From Magnolia sinica (taxonomy: Eukaryota > Streptophyta > Magnoliopsida > Magnoliales > Magnoliaceae), in contig NC_080581.1 of NCBI RefSeq assembly GCF_029962835.1, positions 20,536,001 through 20,600,000 of the forward strand: a stretch of 64,000 nt of DNA, written 5' to 3'. This document shows, in pieces, positions 24,286-35,788 of the stretch. Position 1 is the stretch's first letter. Each line of letters starts with the position of its first letter. The notes under the pieces are model-generated. The model ran no database searches, had not been told where the DNA came from, and saw nothing but the letters and a program-made list of their open reading frames with translations. Both the position numbers and the translations under genes were made by a program.

Positions 24286-25673
24286 TCAATCCTGGTACAC
24301 AAGATCAATTAGAGGTATGGACATATCCTTTGAATCAAATTTCTCAACAAATGGCTTTAATCGATGTCCATTTACTTTATATTCATTACCATTGGTTAGA
24401 TTTTGAATCTCGACAGCCCCATGAGGATAAACATTGATAACAGTGAAATGGCTGGTCCAATAAGATTGAAGCTTACCCAGAAAGAAATATAACCAAGAAT
24501 TATATAAAATGACTTTCTGACCTAGTGTGAATGATTTTTGAAGAATGTGTTGGTCATGAAATGCCTTCATCTTGTCCTTGTAAATTCTCGAGTTCTCGTA
24601 TGTGTCATTCCGAATTTCTTCAAGTTCATTTAACTGAAGTTTGCGTAGTGAGCCAGCGTTGTTCAGATTGAAATTCAGATTTTTGATCACCCAGTAGACT
24701 CTATGTTCCAACTCCACAGGCAAGTGACAAGCTTTCCCATAGACAAGTCTAAAGGGAGATATTTCAATAGGGGTTTTAAATACAGTACGGTAAGCCCATA
24801 AACCATCAGTCAATCGGATTGACTAATCCTTTCGATCAGGGTTAACCATTTTTTTCAAAATGTGTTTGATCTCTCTATTGAAAATCTCAACTTGCCCACT
24901 TGTTTGTGGGTGGTATGGAGTACTCACCTTATGAGAGATGCCATATTTCTTTATTAAATTCACGAATGACCTATTACAAAAATGTGAGCCCCATCACTAA
25001 TGATGGCTTAAGGTATTCCGAACTGGGAAAGGATATTCTCTTTTAAGAATTTAATGACCGTTTGATGGTCATTATTCTGGCATGGAATCGCTTCGACCCA
25101 TTTGTGACATAGTCTACTGCGAGCAAAATATATAAATGTCCAAAGGATTGGGGGAATGGTCCCATGAAATCGATACCCTAACAATCAAATGCTTCTATGA
25201 TAAGGATGGGGTTCAATGGTATCATATTTCACCGGGACAATACTCCCAATTTCTAATAATGCTCACAAGCCTTGAAAACTTATGAGTGTCTTTGAACATA
25301 GTGGGCCAGCACACTAAAGAATCTTGGCCGTGGTCTTTTTAGTAGAAAAGTGACCATCATAGGCCTAAGAGTGACAGAAGGAGATGTCACTTTGATGTTC
25401 ATCATCTGGCACACATCTCCTTAAGATTTGGTCTGAGCAATAATTAAACAAATACGGATCATCCTAGAAGAATTTTCGCACCTCAGTGAAAAATTTCTTC
25501 TTATCTTGCGCAGTCCAATGTGTCGGTGTGAAACCTGTGGTAAGATAATTAGTAATATCAGCAAACAAAGGTGAATAGGAGACTTTGAACAATTGTTCGT
25601 TAGAGAACATGTCATTTATGTGTGTCGTCTCAAGAGAATCAGAGAGATCAAGGCGAGAAAGATGGTCAGCCAC
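24286..25673 (-). pseudogene. Athila integrase, disrupted
   Basis: Integrase joins element DNA to the host genome. The C-terminal part (24286-24813) reads cleanly with [18 protein letters not shown] followed by [18 protein letters not shown], hallmarks of Athila/Tat integrase. The N-terminal end near 25673 opens MADHLSRLD, the usual RNase H to integrase junction. Between 24814 and 25420 the frame is broken by stops and shifts and the catalytic core cannot be followed in one frame. Confidence 0.85.
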
Positions 25674-25733
25674 TACGTTCTCTACTCCCTTTTTATCTTT
25701 TATTTCTAAATCGAATTCTTAGAGTAGGAGGAT

Positions 25734-26321
25734 CTATCTTATTAGGCGGGGCTTATCATCGTTCTTAGAAAGAATATACTTGAGCGCTGCATGATCTGTG
25801 TAAACAACGATCTTGGATCCGATCAAGTATGACCTAAATTTGTCCAAAGCGAACACTACGGCTAAGAGTTCCTTTTCTGTAGTCGAGTGGTTCACTTGGG
25901 CAGAATTTAGAGTTTTACTTGCGGAATGAATAATGTAGGGCTTCTTTTCTTTTCTCTGGTCTAAAACTTCCTCAAGAGCATAGTCAGACACGTCGTACAT
26001 AAGTTCAAAAGGAAGGCTCCAGTTAGGTGGCTGCATGATAGGTGCAGTGGTTAACATGCCCTTAAGCTTAGTAAAAGCTTCCTGACATTGCTAAGTCTAC
26101 TCGTATGTTGTATCCTTTTGGAGTAGATTACATAGAGGACGAGAGAGGAGACTAAAATCTTTTATGAATCTTCTATAAAACCCAACATGTCCGAAGAAGG
26201 ATCGCATGTCTCGTATGTTTTTAGGTGGAGGTATGTTAGAGATAAGATTAATTTTTACCTTATCTACCTCGATCCCTTTGGACGAGATGATATATCCAAA
26301 GACAATTCCTTTACGAACCAT
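25734..26321 (-). pseudogene. Athila RNase H region, disrupted
   Basis: It degrades RNA in the RNA/DNA hybrid during reverse transcription. Two frames, 26097-26321 and 25734-26057, hold the connection (GFYRRFIKDFSLLSRPL) and the RNase H part ([18 protein letters not shown], then [13 protein letters not shown]). One break lies between them near 26060-26096. Confidence 0.85.
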
Positions 26322-26399
26322 GAAATGACACTTCTCTCAATTGAGTACCAAATTCTTTTCTTCACATCTTTTCAGCACACATTTAAGATTCTTTAAGTA

Positions 26400-27401
26400 A
26401 TCACTGAAAGATGGACCGAAGACAGAGAATTCGTCCATGAAGACCTCTAGATATTACCCCACCATATCAGAAAAAATACTTATCATGCATCACTGAAAAG
26501 TGGCAGGGGCATTACATAGTCCGAATGACAACCTTCGGTAAGCAAAGGTGCCGTAAGGACATGTAAATGTGCTCTTTTCCTGATCTTCAAGGGCTATCTC
26601 TATCTGGTTGTAGCCCGAATACCCGTCAAGGAAACAATAGTATGAGTGATCAGCTAGCCTTTCGAAGATTTGATCAATGAAAGGTAAAGGGGAGTGGTCT
26701 TTCCTCGTGACGATATTCAACTTCCTATAGTCAATGCACATTCTCCAACTAGTAGTAACTCTAGTTGACATGAGTTCATTGTTGGCATTGGCTACGATGG
26801 TGGTTCTGAACTTCTTAGGAACCACCTGAGTTGGACTTACCCATTGACTATCGGATATAGGGTATATGATACCCATATCCAATAGCTTAAGAACCTCGGC
26901 CTTAACCACTTCCTTCATGTTTAGATTTAATCTACGTTGTGATTGCCGAGAGGTCTTCACATTATTCTCAAGATAAATGTGGTGAGTACAAATCAAAGGG
27001 TCAATTCTCTTGAGATCTGCAATCGACCATCTAAGAGCTTCCTTATACTTAATGAGAGTAGAGATGAGTATACTTTCCTGTTCTTGCTCAAGGTGGGAAG
27101 AAATCACCATCGGATATATCTCGTCTTGACTTAAATAGACATATTTCAAATCAGAAGGCAAATGTTTTATGTCAAGCTTCGGTGCCTTAAGGTTAGACGA
27201 TAGAGGCACTACATCAGTTTGGGGCAATTCTTCAAATTGTGGCCTCCACCGATTAATTTCAAGTACCGGCACAGTATCGAGCATGACACTCATCTCCCTA
27301 ATCATGTCATCATTAAAATCATGGGAGTGGGTCAGGCACGTCTCTAAAGGATCAAAGGATAAGGTCAAAGGTATTCTATCTTCCACGAAAGAGTCATTCA
27401 T
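26400..27401 (-). pseudogene. Athila reverse transcriptase, disrupted
   Basis: It copies element RNA into DNA. The open part (26490-27401) carries RMCIDYRKLNIVTRKDHSPL, then FLDGYSGYNQIEIALEDQEK, then CPYGTFAYRRLSFGLCNAPA. The catalytic box lies beyond a stop and reads FMDEF (26427-26441) where FMDDF or YVDD-type boxes are usual, so one catalytic Asp is replaced by Glu. This copy would probably be inactive even without the stops. Confidence 0.9.
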
Positions 27402-27463
27402 GTTAATGTCGTGGAAATTGTCATCATCCTCTAACCATCTACTGTGTTGAAAAAGATATTTAA

Positions 27464-27850
27464 CTACAATGTCATATTCCCAAAAGACATACTCATGACT
27501 CCATTCCTATAATCAATGATTGCGTTTGAAGTAATGAGGAATGGGCGACCAAGAATGACGGGAATATAAGTGCTCATGTTACTGATGAGTTCCCTATCTA
27601 GGACGATAAAATTTAGAGGGTAGTAGAATCTATCAACCTGGACCAACACATTCTCAATTATCCCTCTCAGTACATGAATTGAGCGATCAACAAGTTATAA
27701 TGTGGTTAGGGTGGGTTTTAATTCACCCAAACTTAATTGTTTGTAGACCGAGTATGCAATTAGTTTTACGCTCGCTCCTAAGTCAAGAAGTGCATGCTCT
27801 ATTCGGTAATTCCCAATTACACAAGGTATGGTTGGACTACCAAGATCTTT
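27464..27850 (-). pseudogene. Athila aspartic protease, disrupted
   Basis: It would process the polyprotein. The active-site stretch ALLDLGASVKLIAYSVY is visible with DLGAS at 27770-27784, in the form typical of Athila. The downstream part VDRFYYPLNFIVLDRE and VILGRPFL lies at 27464-27649. A stop interrupts the frame between them. Confidence 0.85.
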
Positions 27851-28423
27851 GAATTTCTATGGCACATCTTGCTTTTGAATGATACTCACTTTCTTAGTTA
27901 AGAAGATTTTCTTTTGAATATTTTGCCGTCTTTTGGTTGTATACAAGTTTTTCAGAAATTTGGCATATGAAGGTATTTGTTTAACAGCATCCAGTAGAGG
28001 AATATTGACCTTCACTTGTTTCAACACCTTTAGAATGTGCTGAGAGTTAGAGAGAAGTTTTGGTGCAACCAACCGTTGGGGAAATGGAGCAATCGGCTTC
28101 CCTTGAGGTTCCGATTTTAATTCTTGTAAAGCAATGCTAGGTCTATCCTTGTTGTTCTCTTCCGGGTCCTTAGGCTTTTCGGCCCTAACCGGGATAGTTT
28201 TGTCAATGGTCTTCCCACTCCTAAGAGTAGTGATAGATTTAGCTTGCTCCATCTGATTTGAAGAGCTCGGGTCGCTAACTTCATATTGTGGTTTTGGATC
28301 GGGAAGAGATTGAGCTGGAAGGCTCTCCTTATTCCCAATCGCACTTTTAGTATCAAGTCCTTGTATGGCTTTTGTGAGGTCTTAAAAGGCTTGTAACATA
28401 CCCTAATTGAAAAGCTCTTGCTT
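27851..28423 (-). pseudogene. Athila gag-protease linker, low identity
   Basis: The frame at 27857-28252 is rich in Lys, Pro and Gln and contains ITTLRSGKTID, then IPLLDAVKQIPSYAKFLKNL, a linker motif that precedes the protease in this group. No catalytic function is expected of it. Confidence 0.7.
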
Positions 28424-29653
28424 TTAAAGATGTTTTAGAATCGGGTCCTCTTGAGGTTTCTCTTGATGTGGAATTTGATTGAAGAAACCTTGAGGGGTAG
28501 CAGTTTGTCCATTCCTACAATTGAAGTTTGGATGATTTCTCCAACTAGGATTGAATGTATTGGAGGTAGGTCCATTGAAAGGTCTTTGGTAATTGTTCAC
28601 GATATTTGATTGCTCATTCAACACCTCTTAAAAGGCAGGTATTGTTGGAAAATTTTCAATTGTGTGAATGTTGTAAGCACAAATAACGCAAACAGTTTTT
28701 GTAGCCTTATCCTTCTTTAATTCCACGGCCTCGAGTTTCCTGGCAAGATTAGCCACTTTAGCATTGATATCATCATCCTCTTTTAGGAGATACATTCCAC
28801 CCCTTTCATTGGATTGAGTCAGCCTAGACATGGTGCTTAGTTTTGGGGAGATGTCCCATGATTGTGTGTTTTCAGCAAGCTTATCAAAATAGTCTCACAC
28901 CTCATCGACGCTTTTATTCATAAATTCCTCATTACACATCGTCTCAACTAATTGGCGCATGGGAGATGTCAGTCCATCATAGAAAAAATTTGTGATGCGC
29001 CACGTTTCAAAACCATGTTGTGAGCATGAACTGACAAGATCCTTGGACCGCTCCCAACATTGGAAGAATGTTTCATCTTTCTTTTGAGTGAAGTTCATGA
29101 TCGACTTTTTAAGGGTGTTCATCTTATGGTATGGGAAAAATTTCTTTATGAATTCCTTTGTCATGTCATTCCATCTACCAATAGATCGAGAACGTAGTGA
29201 ATACAACCACATCTTGGCTTTCTCTTTCAAAGAAAAGGGAAAGAGTTTCAGCCTAACCATGTCGTCAGACACGTTAGGAAAATATAGAGTGGTTATGATC
29301 TCGTCAAACTCTTTCACGTGTAAATATGAATTTTCTGACTTAAGCCCATGAAATTTTGAAAGGAGTTGGATCACCCCTGGCTTGATATCCATATGTCCCG
29401 TATTTTCTGGAAAAACCATGCACGAGGGCGTGCTCACCTCCGCCTATTGTAAATAGTTTTGTAAGGAATGAGGCGGGGGTACTTGATGCACCTCATTCTC
29501 ATCCTGGACTTCCCCAATCCGAGGTTGAGGTTGTCTTTCTAGTTGATTGGCCAGTTGATTTGCAGCCATATCCTCAATTAACTTTGGGGATCTTGAGCGG
29601 TGTCTAATCCTGCGATGGATAGTTAACCCCTCAACCAATCCTCCTTCACTCAA
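28424..29653 (-). pseudogene. Athila gag region, disrupted
   Basis: The capsid-like part (28895-29437) contains GVIQLLSKFHGLKSENSYLH, then KLFPFSLKEKAKMWLYSL, and ETFFQCWERSKDLVSSC, the conserved Athila/Tat gag pattern. A zinc-knuckle-like CVICAYNIH lies near 28690. Stops at about 29438 and 28832 and a shift near 28625 break the frame. The likely original start is MSEGG at 29653. Confidence 0.85.
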
Positions 29654-30170
29654 AAGACGTCAAGTATTGTCACGGACCCACTTGGGCATGAAACACTCTC
29701 AGCCCTCAATCTCAAATTCTAACCTAAACTTAAAAGAAAGACAGGAATAGAAATCTAGAATTATAAAGAGAGAAGAGTTGGAAAGAAGTTACCAAATTAG
29801 ACGTTCCTAAGTTAAGGTCCTGCAAAACAAAACAAAACAAGTCAGTTTCTAAAATAGGAATTCTAAAATTAGAAAGTTTCTAAAAACAAATTAGGAAAAT
29901 AAACTAGTTTCTAAAAGGGAACAATTCTAAAAATAAAACAAAACCTACAATTAGAAAGTTTCTAGAAAACAAACCCTAATCTAGAAATAAAACAGAAAAA
30001 AAAGTAGAAAGAGATTACCAATTTAGAAAGTCTATATCATGATCCTACAAAATAGGAAAGTTAGGTTAGTTTCTAAAATCAAACAGAAAAACCTAATCCT
30101 AAAATTAGAAAGTATAAGAACCTAATCTTAAACTAATCCCAAACTAGCTAATCTCAGAAAAATGCAACCG
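29654..30170 (-). other. Athila untranslated leader
   Basis: A-rich sequence with reiterated TTTCTAAAA and AAACCTAATC-like words (on the plus strand, TTAGAAAGTTTCTA) lies between the primer site and gag. No frame is seen. Confidence 0.6.
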
Positions 30171-30193
30171 TCAATCCCCGGCAACGGTGTCAA
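30171..30193 (-). other. Primer binding site (tRNA-Asp type)
   Basis: On the minus strand, directly inside the 5' LTR, the sequence reads TGACACCGTTGCCGGGGATT. It differs slightly from TGGCGCCGTTGCCGGGGA, the tRNA-Asp-complementary site common to Athila and Tat elements. Confidence 0.8.
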
Positions 30194-30198
30194 AAACT

Positions 30199-32344
30199 TG
30201 TTCACAACCCGAAGTGTAGGGTCGCGATGTAGTAATAATCTCGGTAAGACGGAGGTCGAATCCACAGGGACTGAAACTTGTACGTATTCTGAAAGTAACT
30301 AGAACTAGAACTAGAAGAAGATGTAATCTAAATCAAGAGAATTTAATAGGATAATTATAAATTATGTAACTAAAACTTATAAAATTCAAAGGTGGGAAAC
30401 TAGGAATTCCAAGGATCCACTTGTAGAGATCAGGGAGATCTATGCTTGATTCACGAACATAACTGGAATCAGAGTCCCATCTTCATACAATTGGAAGATA
30501 ATTCATTAAAAATCAATTCTGAACTTCCTTTAATCTAGTTTTCTATGAATGATAGGTAGGAGAACTAGAAGTGATTCCATTACAAAACCATGCCCATGAG
30601 ACAAAGCAAACAATGGAATTTAACCAATCCACAACCAATCTAAGAGAATTATGAACGTTAGGAAGGGTTCCATCATCTAACCATGTCCATGAGATGATGG
30701 TGAACAACAGGGGTTACTACGTTTACATCCTCATAAATGAAAAGAACATGCTCAAAGCTATCGCAGATCCATTGTAATTTAAGTTATAACAAACCATTAA
30801 AAACTAAAAGCATTCCTTATAATCAAACTAGAAGCAAAGATTGTTCAACTTAAACATGAATCAAAGCTATAAAGAGCATCTCATCACGCTACAAGCTTCA
30901 CCTCTTAGCCATAGCTAAGAGGTTTAGCCAATCATAGACATGATCAAGCTAAAATTTCTTTAAAACATCAAAGGAAAAAACTAAAGAAGGAAGAAAAAAA
31001 ACTCTTTGAAGTTGTCCCGCTCCACGGCTCTCTCTCTCTCTTCACGTCTCACATCCACAGCTCTGGATGATCCCCTTCTCGTGCGTTCTTCCTCTCCTTT
31101 ATAGGAGTTGTAGGTCGGTGGCTGGGAGTGCGTAAGGGTGAAGTTTACGCAGCAACAGCGAAATCGCAAACCTTCTGCGCAGCAAAACCACAAACCGCAT
31201 GCGTATGGAACAAGTTTTCGGGATGGCTGAACATCTCAGCTCCGAATTTTCTCCATGGCTGGGGTCGGCTTTGGCCTGGGCTTCATCTGAACGGTTTAGA
31301 TTGGCCAACCAATCAGAGGTGGCCAACCGATCAGAGGTGGTGGGCCACATCTTCGCAGAATTTTCAGAATTCACGGACGTGCGTTACTTATGCACGTCAA
31401 CCTGCACTAAACCCTGTAGGGCCCATGATCGTCGTCGGTGAGGAAATCCACTCTGTTCATTAGATTCCTCTCAAAATTTCGGTCGGGAATGGACACTTTT
31501 GCTCGAGTTTGGTGTGTCCTAAGGGATCAAATCTTCCTGCTGTTCATCTTGTGCTTAAAGTGGTCTTCTTGCGAGCACGTGCATGGATGCCTTTGGATAC
31601 CACGGTTGTGGTTGAAATCTCCTCCTGGTTCAAATGGACGGTCAAGATCAACGAAATGGTCTAAGGTGGTGGGCCACCGCATGTCCCAGCGGACGTCCAT
31701 CCGATCCTTTACGCGTAAGAGAAGGGAGAAGTTGGTCGGGTCAAACGACCTTTGACCAGCTTCTTAGTCTGGTGCGATGCAGGTGTGCGTGCGTTGTGCA
31801 CACGCACACCACTCAAGGTGGGGTCCGCAGTGATGTTTTGAGAAATCTTCTCCGTTCATCCGTCCTTCCATCCAATTTAAGGAGTTGATCCCAAGTTCGA
31901 AGCATATCCAGAGATCATGTGGGCCCTAAATCAGTGATTTATAGCTGATCTTTCTGTTGGACCACTTTCACAAAGATCCAAGGGCTAAAATTTTATATGT
32001 ACGGTTACTTTATGCTTCTCAGGCCTGATATAAAGTTTCATGCAAAACGGATGGTGGGAACCTTGTGATCTTGCATTCAGGAAGATTTTCAGGCCTCTTT
32101 ATCTTCAATCACTGAGTTTTCTCAGATCTTTGGTGTGTGAATTCTTCAATTTTGGTCTCCTAAGATCCGTCCCTTGCTTTGGTGATTCTTGAGCATCCAA
32201 TCTATGCTTTTAGTACCCTTTTTAGTCCAAGCTCCTAAATTCACCTTGTAACGCAAACGTGATTAAAATAGAATATTAAGCATTATCATGTTCATAAAAC
32301 CAAGTGATAAATGGGGTCTAATATGCAATATTTGACCCTTAACA
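30199..32344 (-). repeat. 5' LTR of the Athila-type element
   Basis: This is the partner of 21034-23144. It carries a tandem duplication of GGCCAACCGATCAGAGGT (about 31301-31338) and an extra segment near 31155-31195 that the other LTR lacks. Both LTRs contain foldback-like wording such as AAGGTGGGGTCC and GTTTTGAGAAAT at their middle. Confidence 0.9.
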
Positions 32345-32650
32345 CTGCTATATGCAACTTTGATATCTAACGGTGAGTTCAGTCATTAAATTAACTACTC
32401 AGGCACAGGGGGTGATTCTCCCACCTGCGTTTCTATTAAATGTTCACACCTCGATCACGGGATCTGGGCCTTGTTGATCGAGTGCTCGGGATGGGGGCTT
32501 CATAGGTGTTGTCCATGTGAGCTTATAATTTGCCTCATTTTTTGGGTTGAAGCATTAAAATGGGCTGTTAAAATGTATGAACAGTGTGGATCAAACATAT
32601 ACATCATGGTGGGACCCACATATTTCACTCGTGCAATCCCCATATGTTTT

Positions 32651-33250
32651 TCAAAAAGGCAAATCTAAAAATCTATGCGTAAATATATGGTGGTTCTCAT
32701 TTCTCCCAAGTAACCTTCAAAGAGTATTGTTATTCATTTACCCCAATTTACAGTGGTAAATGAGAAAACAAACACTCCCTTAGAGAAAGATATTAATGAA
32801 AATGTTGAAAGATACAAAGTCTAACTAGTGGTTAAAGAGTCTGTTGAAAAATCAAGTATTGACCTCAATAAAAATTTCTCTTCAATTATCTGATTGAGTA
32901 CTATTTGTACCGTGTTAAGTATGATAGTTATGCTTGACTTGGAGCCTAAATAGTTGGGTGTAAAATTTATCCTTTTTGGACATGAATTTTAATAAAAAAA
33001 TTTACATGACTCGACTTGAAATTTTTACTAAAGAAAATGAGAAGAATCTCATTTGTTGACTGAACATATCACTTTACTGTAAGAACTCTATTTAGTGGGG
33101 CTCACTTATCAACGGTCTGAATTGTCATAAAGTTGGACTGGATGATTGAGTAGACCAGTGAGCCCCATTTCAGGTGATGCGCTGCGCAGTCTATCTGTGC
33201 AGCTCTGCGTATTAGGGCTGGAATGCTATAGCTGTCTTACGCAGATAGCA
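32651..33250. other. Unassigned AT-rich sequence
   Basis: No gene or recognisable element is seen between the foldback element and the promoter-like stretch at 33331. Confidence 0.4.
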
Positions 33251-33330
33251 ATTTGAGTTGCACTAGGATGCTACAATGTGGAGCGTGGGAGAGGGAGTTG
33301 TGATGGGTTTCAAACTCTCTCTCCACAGAT

Positions 33331-33490
33331 TCTATAAAAGAGAGCTGGGTCCCCACTCCTACACCATAGCAGAAATTCAAGTCCCATCTTGTGAATTGCA
33401 GAAAGGGTGTGAAGGAGAGGAAGATCCTAAGCTCTATAGGTATTTTGGTATTCTTATCTGGCTTCCATGGCGGCCTCTCAGCTAGGTAAG
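33331..33490 (+). promoter_or_regulatory. Core-promoter-like stretch with a tiny first exon
   Basis: A canonical CTATAAAAG is followed about 130 bp on by ATG in an excellent plant context (CCATGGCGGCC, ATG at 33467). After 19 coding bases, MAASQL plus one base, comes a consensus donor AG/GTAAGC (GT at 33486). Downstream only copia remnants are found, so this may be a displaced gene promoter, an LTR promoter, or chance. Confidence 0.3.
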
Positions 33491-33609
33491 CTATCCGACC
33501 CCTGATCGCCATGTCCCATGCACAAACAGATCTGTGGGCCTATTCCGCATATAGATTAAGTCCCACATTTATGGTTTAAAGTAGAAAGTAAAGTATTAGT
33601 ACAAAATGA

Positions 33610-34660
33610 TTTGATTTCTTTATTATAGGCTTGGAAGTTCAATGATGTGAGACAGATCACTGTGCCTATGTTTGTAGCTACTGTAATAGTGACTTTACTA
33701 TATTAGTTTTGTGTGTAGATGACATAATGGTTATAGGTATTAGAAAATATATTATTGTAACATAAAATTTTTTATTTGACCAAGGAATTCAATATGAAAT
33801 ATTTGTATGCCATTAAATTATATTCTTTAGATGGTTATATTTAGAGGCAAGATGAACATAAAAGTTTAGATAACTCAAAAGGGTTATGTTGAAAGAATCC
33901 TATGTCACTTCGATATGTAGACCACTAATTTAATTAGTACTCTATTTCTTATTGGTTACAAGCTATTTCAAATTAGTATCATAGCACAGAAGCAGAGGAG
34001 GTGGATATATCTCAAATACCATATTCATTGGTGATTGGGAGCCTTATGTTTACCATAGTATGCATCAGACTAAATATTGTGCAAGCAATGAAAGCAGTTA
34101 GTAAGTACATGGCAAACCTAGGAAAGGATCATTAAACTATTGTAAAATGGATCCTTCATTGCTTGAAAGCTACTTCTGAGGTGGTTATTTATTATAATAG
34201 CTAAAATTTAAAGTTGATTGGGCTTGTGGATGTAGACTACGCGAGGGATCATAATACAAAAAGATATAACACATGTTAAATTTTTCCCTTGGTCGGCAAT
34301 GTGGTTAGTTGGATGTCGAGAATGCAATAAATGATGGCCTTGTCTACTACTGTAGCAAAGTACATGACATCTATACAAGCAAGTAAGGAAGGTATTTAGT
34401 TGAATACATTAACTAGAAGAATTAAAATTCAAATAGAAAGTGGTAGTGATTCACTGTGACAGTAAGAGCGCATTACATTTATTTAAAAATTCAATATTTT
34501 ATGCTCGGACCAAGCACATCAATATTTAGTATTACTTTGTTCCTGATGTAGTAGAAGATGGACATATCTCATTGTAGAAGATTTATACCAATGACAACGC
34601 AATAGATATGCGCTCACGAAGCCTAATCTAAGAGAGAAGCTTGTTTGGTGCAAGATTTCT
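33610..34660 (+). pseudogene. Ty1/copia reverse transcriptase and RNase H remnant
   Basis: Several frames together give the copia order. They contain LVLCVDDIMVIGI with the VDD catalytic box at about 33714, then LTKEFNMKYLYAI, then YSLVIGSLMFTIVC and KYMANLGKDH followed by VKWILHCLK, and a decayed RNase H part. Stops and shifts occur throughout. Gag, protease and integrase are absent upstream. Confidence 0.75.
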
Positions 34661-34679
34661 CTTATATTTATTATTACCT

Positions 34680-35170
34680 AGTGTTTAATGATGTTTGGGC
34701 AGCTGTTATTGGAAAGTGTTTTTCGCACTTAGAGAAACTAGTCTCCAAGTAGGAGAATGTTATGCAAACAATCTTAAGTGGGAGAATGTTATGCAAATAG
34801 TCTTTAAATGGAAAACTTTTCTTAGTGGGAGACGTCTCTCTAACTGACATGCATATATACACATGATGCCTATTTCCTTTCAGCCTCTTACAATTCCTCT
34901 TTATGAGTGTCTTATAATAATGGGAGCATGGATAGAGAGAGGGTGTGTCAATCTCCTAGGATATTCTTTGGTGAGATGATTATTATATAGAGAAAAAGCA
35001 GGAAGATGTAAGTTTCTCTTATTTTAGGGAAGAAGAAAGCTCTGTGTTGTTGCCTCGTGAACGTAAGCATATTGTCGAATAACGTAAATCTTTATACCTC
35101 TTATATATTATTTTATATCTAGTTATTTAGCTTTTTGTTTGGCTCTTTTTTATGATTTTATTTTCCCTGC
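34680..35170 (+). repeat. Probable 3' LTR remnant of the copia element
   Basis: AAGTGGGAGAATGTTATGCA (34774) resembles the polypurine tract and LTR start of plant copia elements. The later GTGAACGTAAGCATATTGTC, then AACGTAAATCTTT, resembles the R/U5 part of many copia LTRs. No 5' partner was found. Confidence 0.4.
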
Positions 35171-35788
35171 ATTGATCATGTGCATGGATTTTTCCGTGAC
35201 ATAAGTGGGTCATATTCAAATATATTACCATGTCTACATCTGCTTATTGATTATTCAATAGCATTATTAAATTTACGCAATTAATGAATATTCTTAATTG
35301 CATTAAAAAATAATAGTGAAGATATATTTTATGGATAAAATCAGTTAACTTTTTGTTATGCCACATCAATGATAAGGCCCATCAGGTTAGTAGTTAAATC
35401 ATCATACCATGAGTCATGGAATCCTAGGCTGCACTTGTATCAGTGCATTTGGACATGGTGCGTCGAGAGTTTACAAGTTCTTCAGAGTGATACAAAATAT
35501 ATGTCAAATGTGCATGCCAACCATCCAACTAGATAGTGATCACCAAATTGGCAATTAGGGTTCAAATTTCACCAAACTAAATCCGACAGATGAATTATAC
35601 AATGCTTAGGTAGGTCTGTTGTATGTAGGGATGACAATGGATAACTATTTACTTGGTTAATATATCCAACTTAGAGAAAATCAAATCATTCAGATATAAA
35701 ATATTTTTACATGATTATTCGACTTCTGAATAGTTTGGGCATTGGTATTACAATATACAACCGTTTAGGACCCTACTTACGGATGCAA

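Larger units (their letters stand above)
21034..32344 (-). mobile_element. Athila-type Ty3/gypsy LTR retrotransposon with both LTRs, decayed
   Basis: The element is 11.3 kb with LTRs at 21034-23144 and 30199-32344. Identical target duplications CTGCT lie at 21029-21033 and 32345-32349. On the minus strand it has a primer binding site for tRNA-Asp, then gag, protease, reverse transcriptase, RNase H and integrase in the Ty3/gypsy order. The integrase tail [18 protein letters not shown] and the gag and protease style are those of the Athila/Tat group. All domains are broken by stops or shifts, so it cannot be autonomous. About 1.1 kb (23145-24285) between integrase and the 3' LTR has no recognisable envelope-like frame. 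Confidence 0.9.
15949..32504 (+). mobile_element. Solo LTR, Ty3/gypsy-like, about 5.2 kb without the nested Athila element
   Basis: It starts TGTAACGCCCCAGCC, the classic plant chromovirus-like LTR start. It ends GATGGGGGCTTCATA, a decayed form of the GGGGCGTTACA end. Identical 5 bp duplications GGTGT lie at 15944-15948 and 32505-32509. Inside are a TATA-like box (16659), a GA-rich tract, a tandem array (18000-20590), repeat copy B, and the Athila element at 21034-32344. No pol sequence on its own strand was recognised. Confidence 0.65.
15590..32650. mobile_element. Foldback element, copy 5, split by nested LTR elements
   Basis: The left part (15590-15948) has GTGGGGCCCACAATGATGTA, AAGTGGACCACAACACCTGA, and GGTGGGCGTTATTAT. 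The right part (32510-32650) resumes with TGTCCATGTGAGCTT and ends with the complementary arm ACATCATGGTGGGACCCACA. Both parts fit one copy when 15949-32504 and one GGTGT are removed. Confidence 0.75.
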
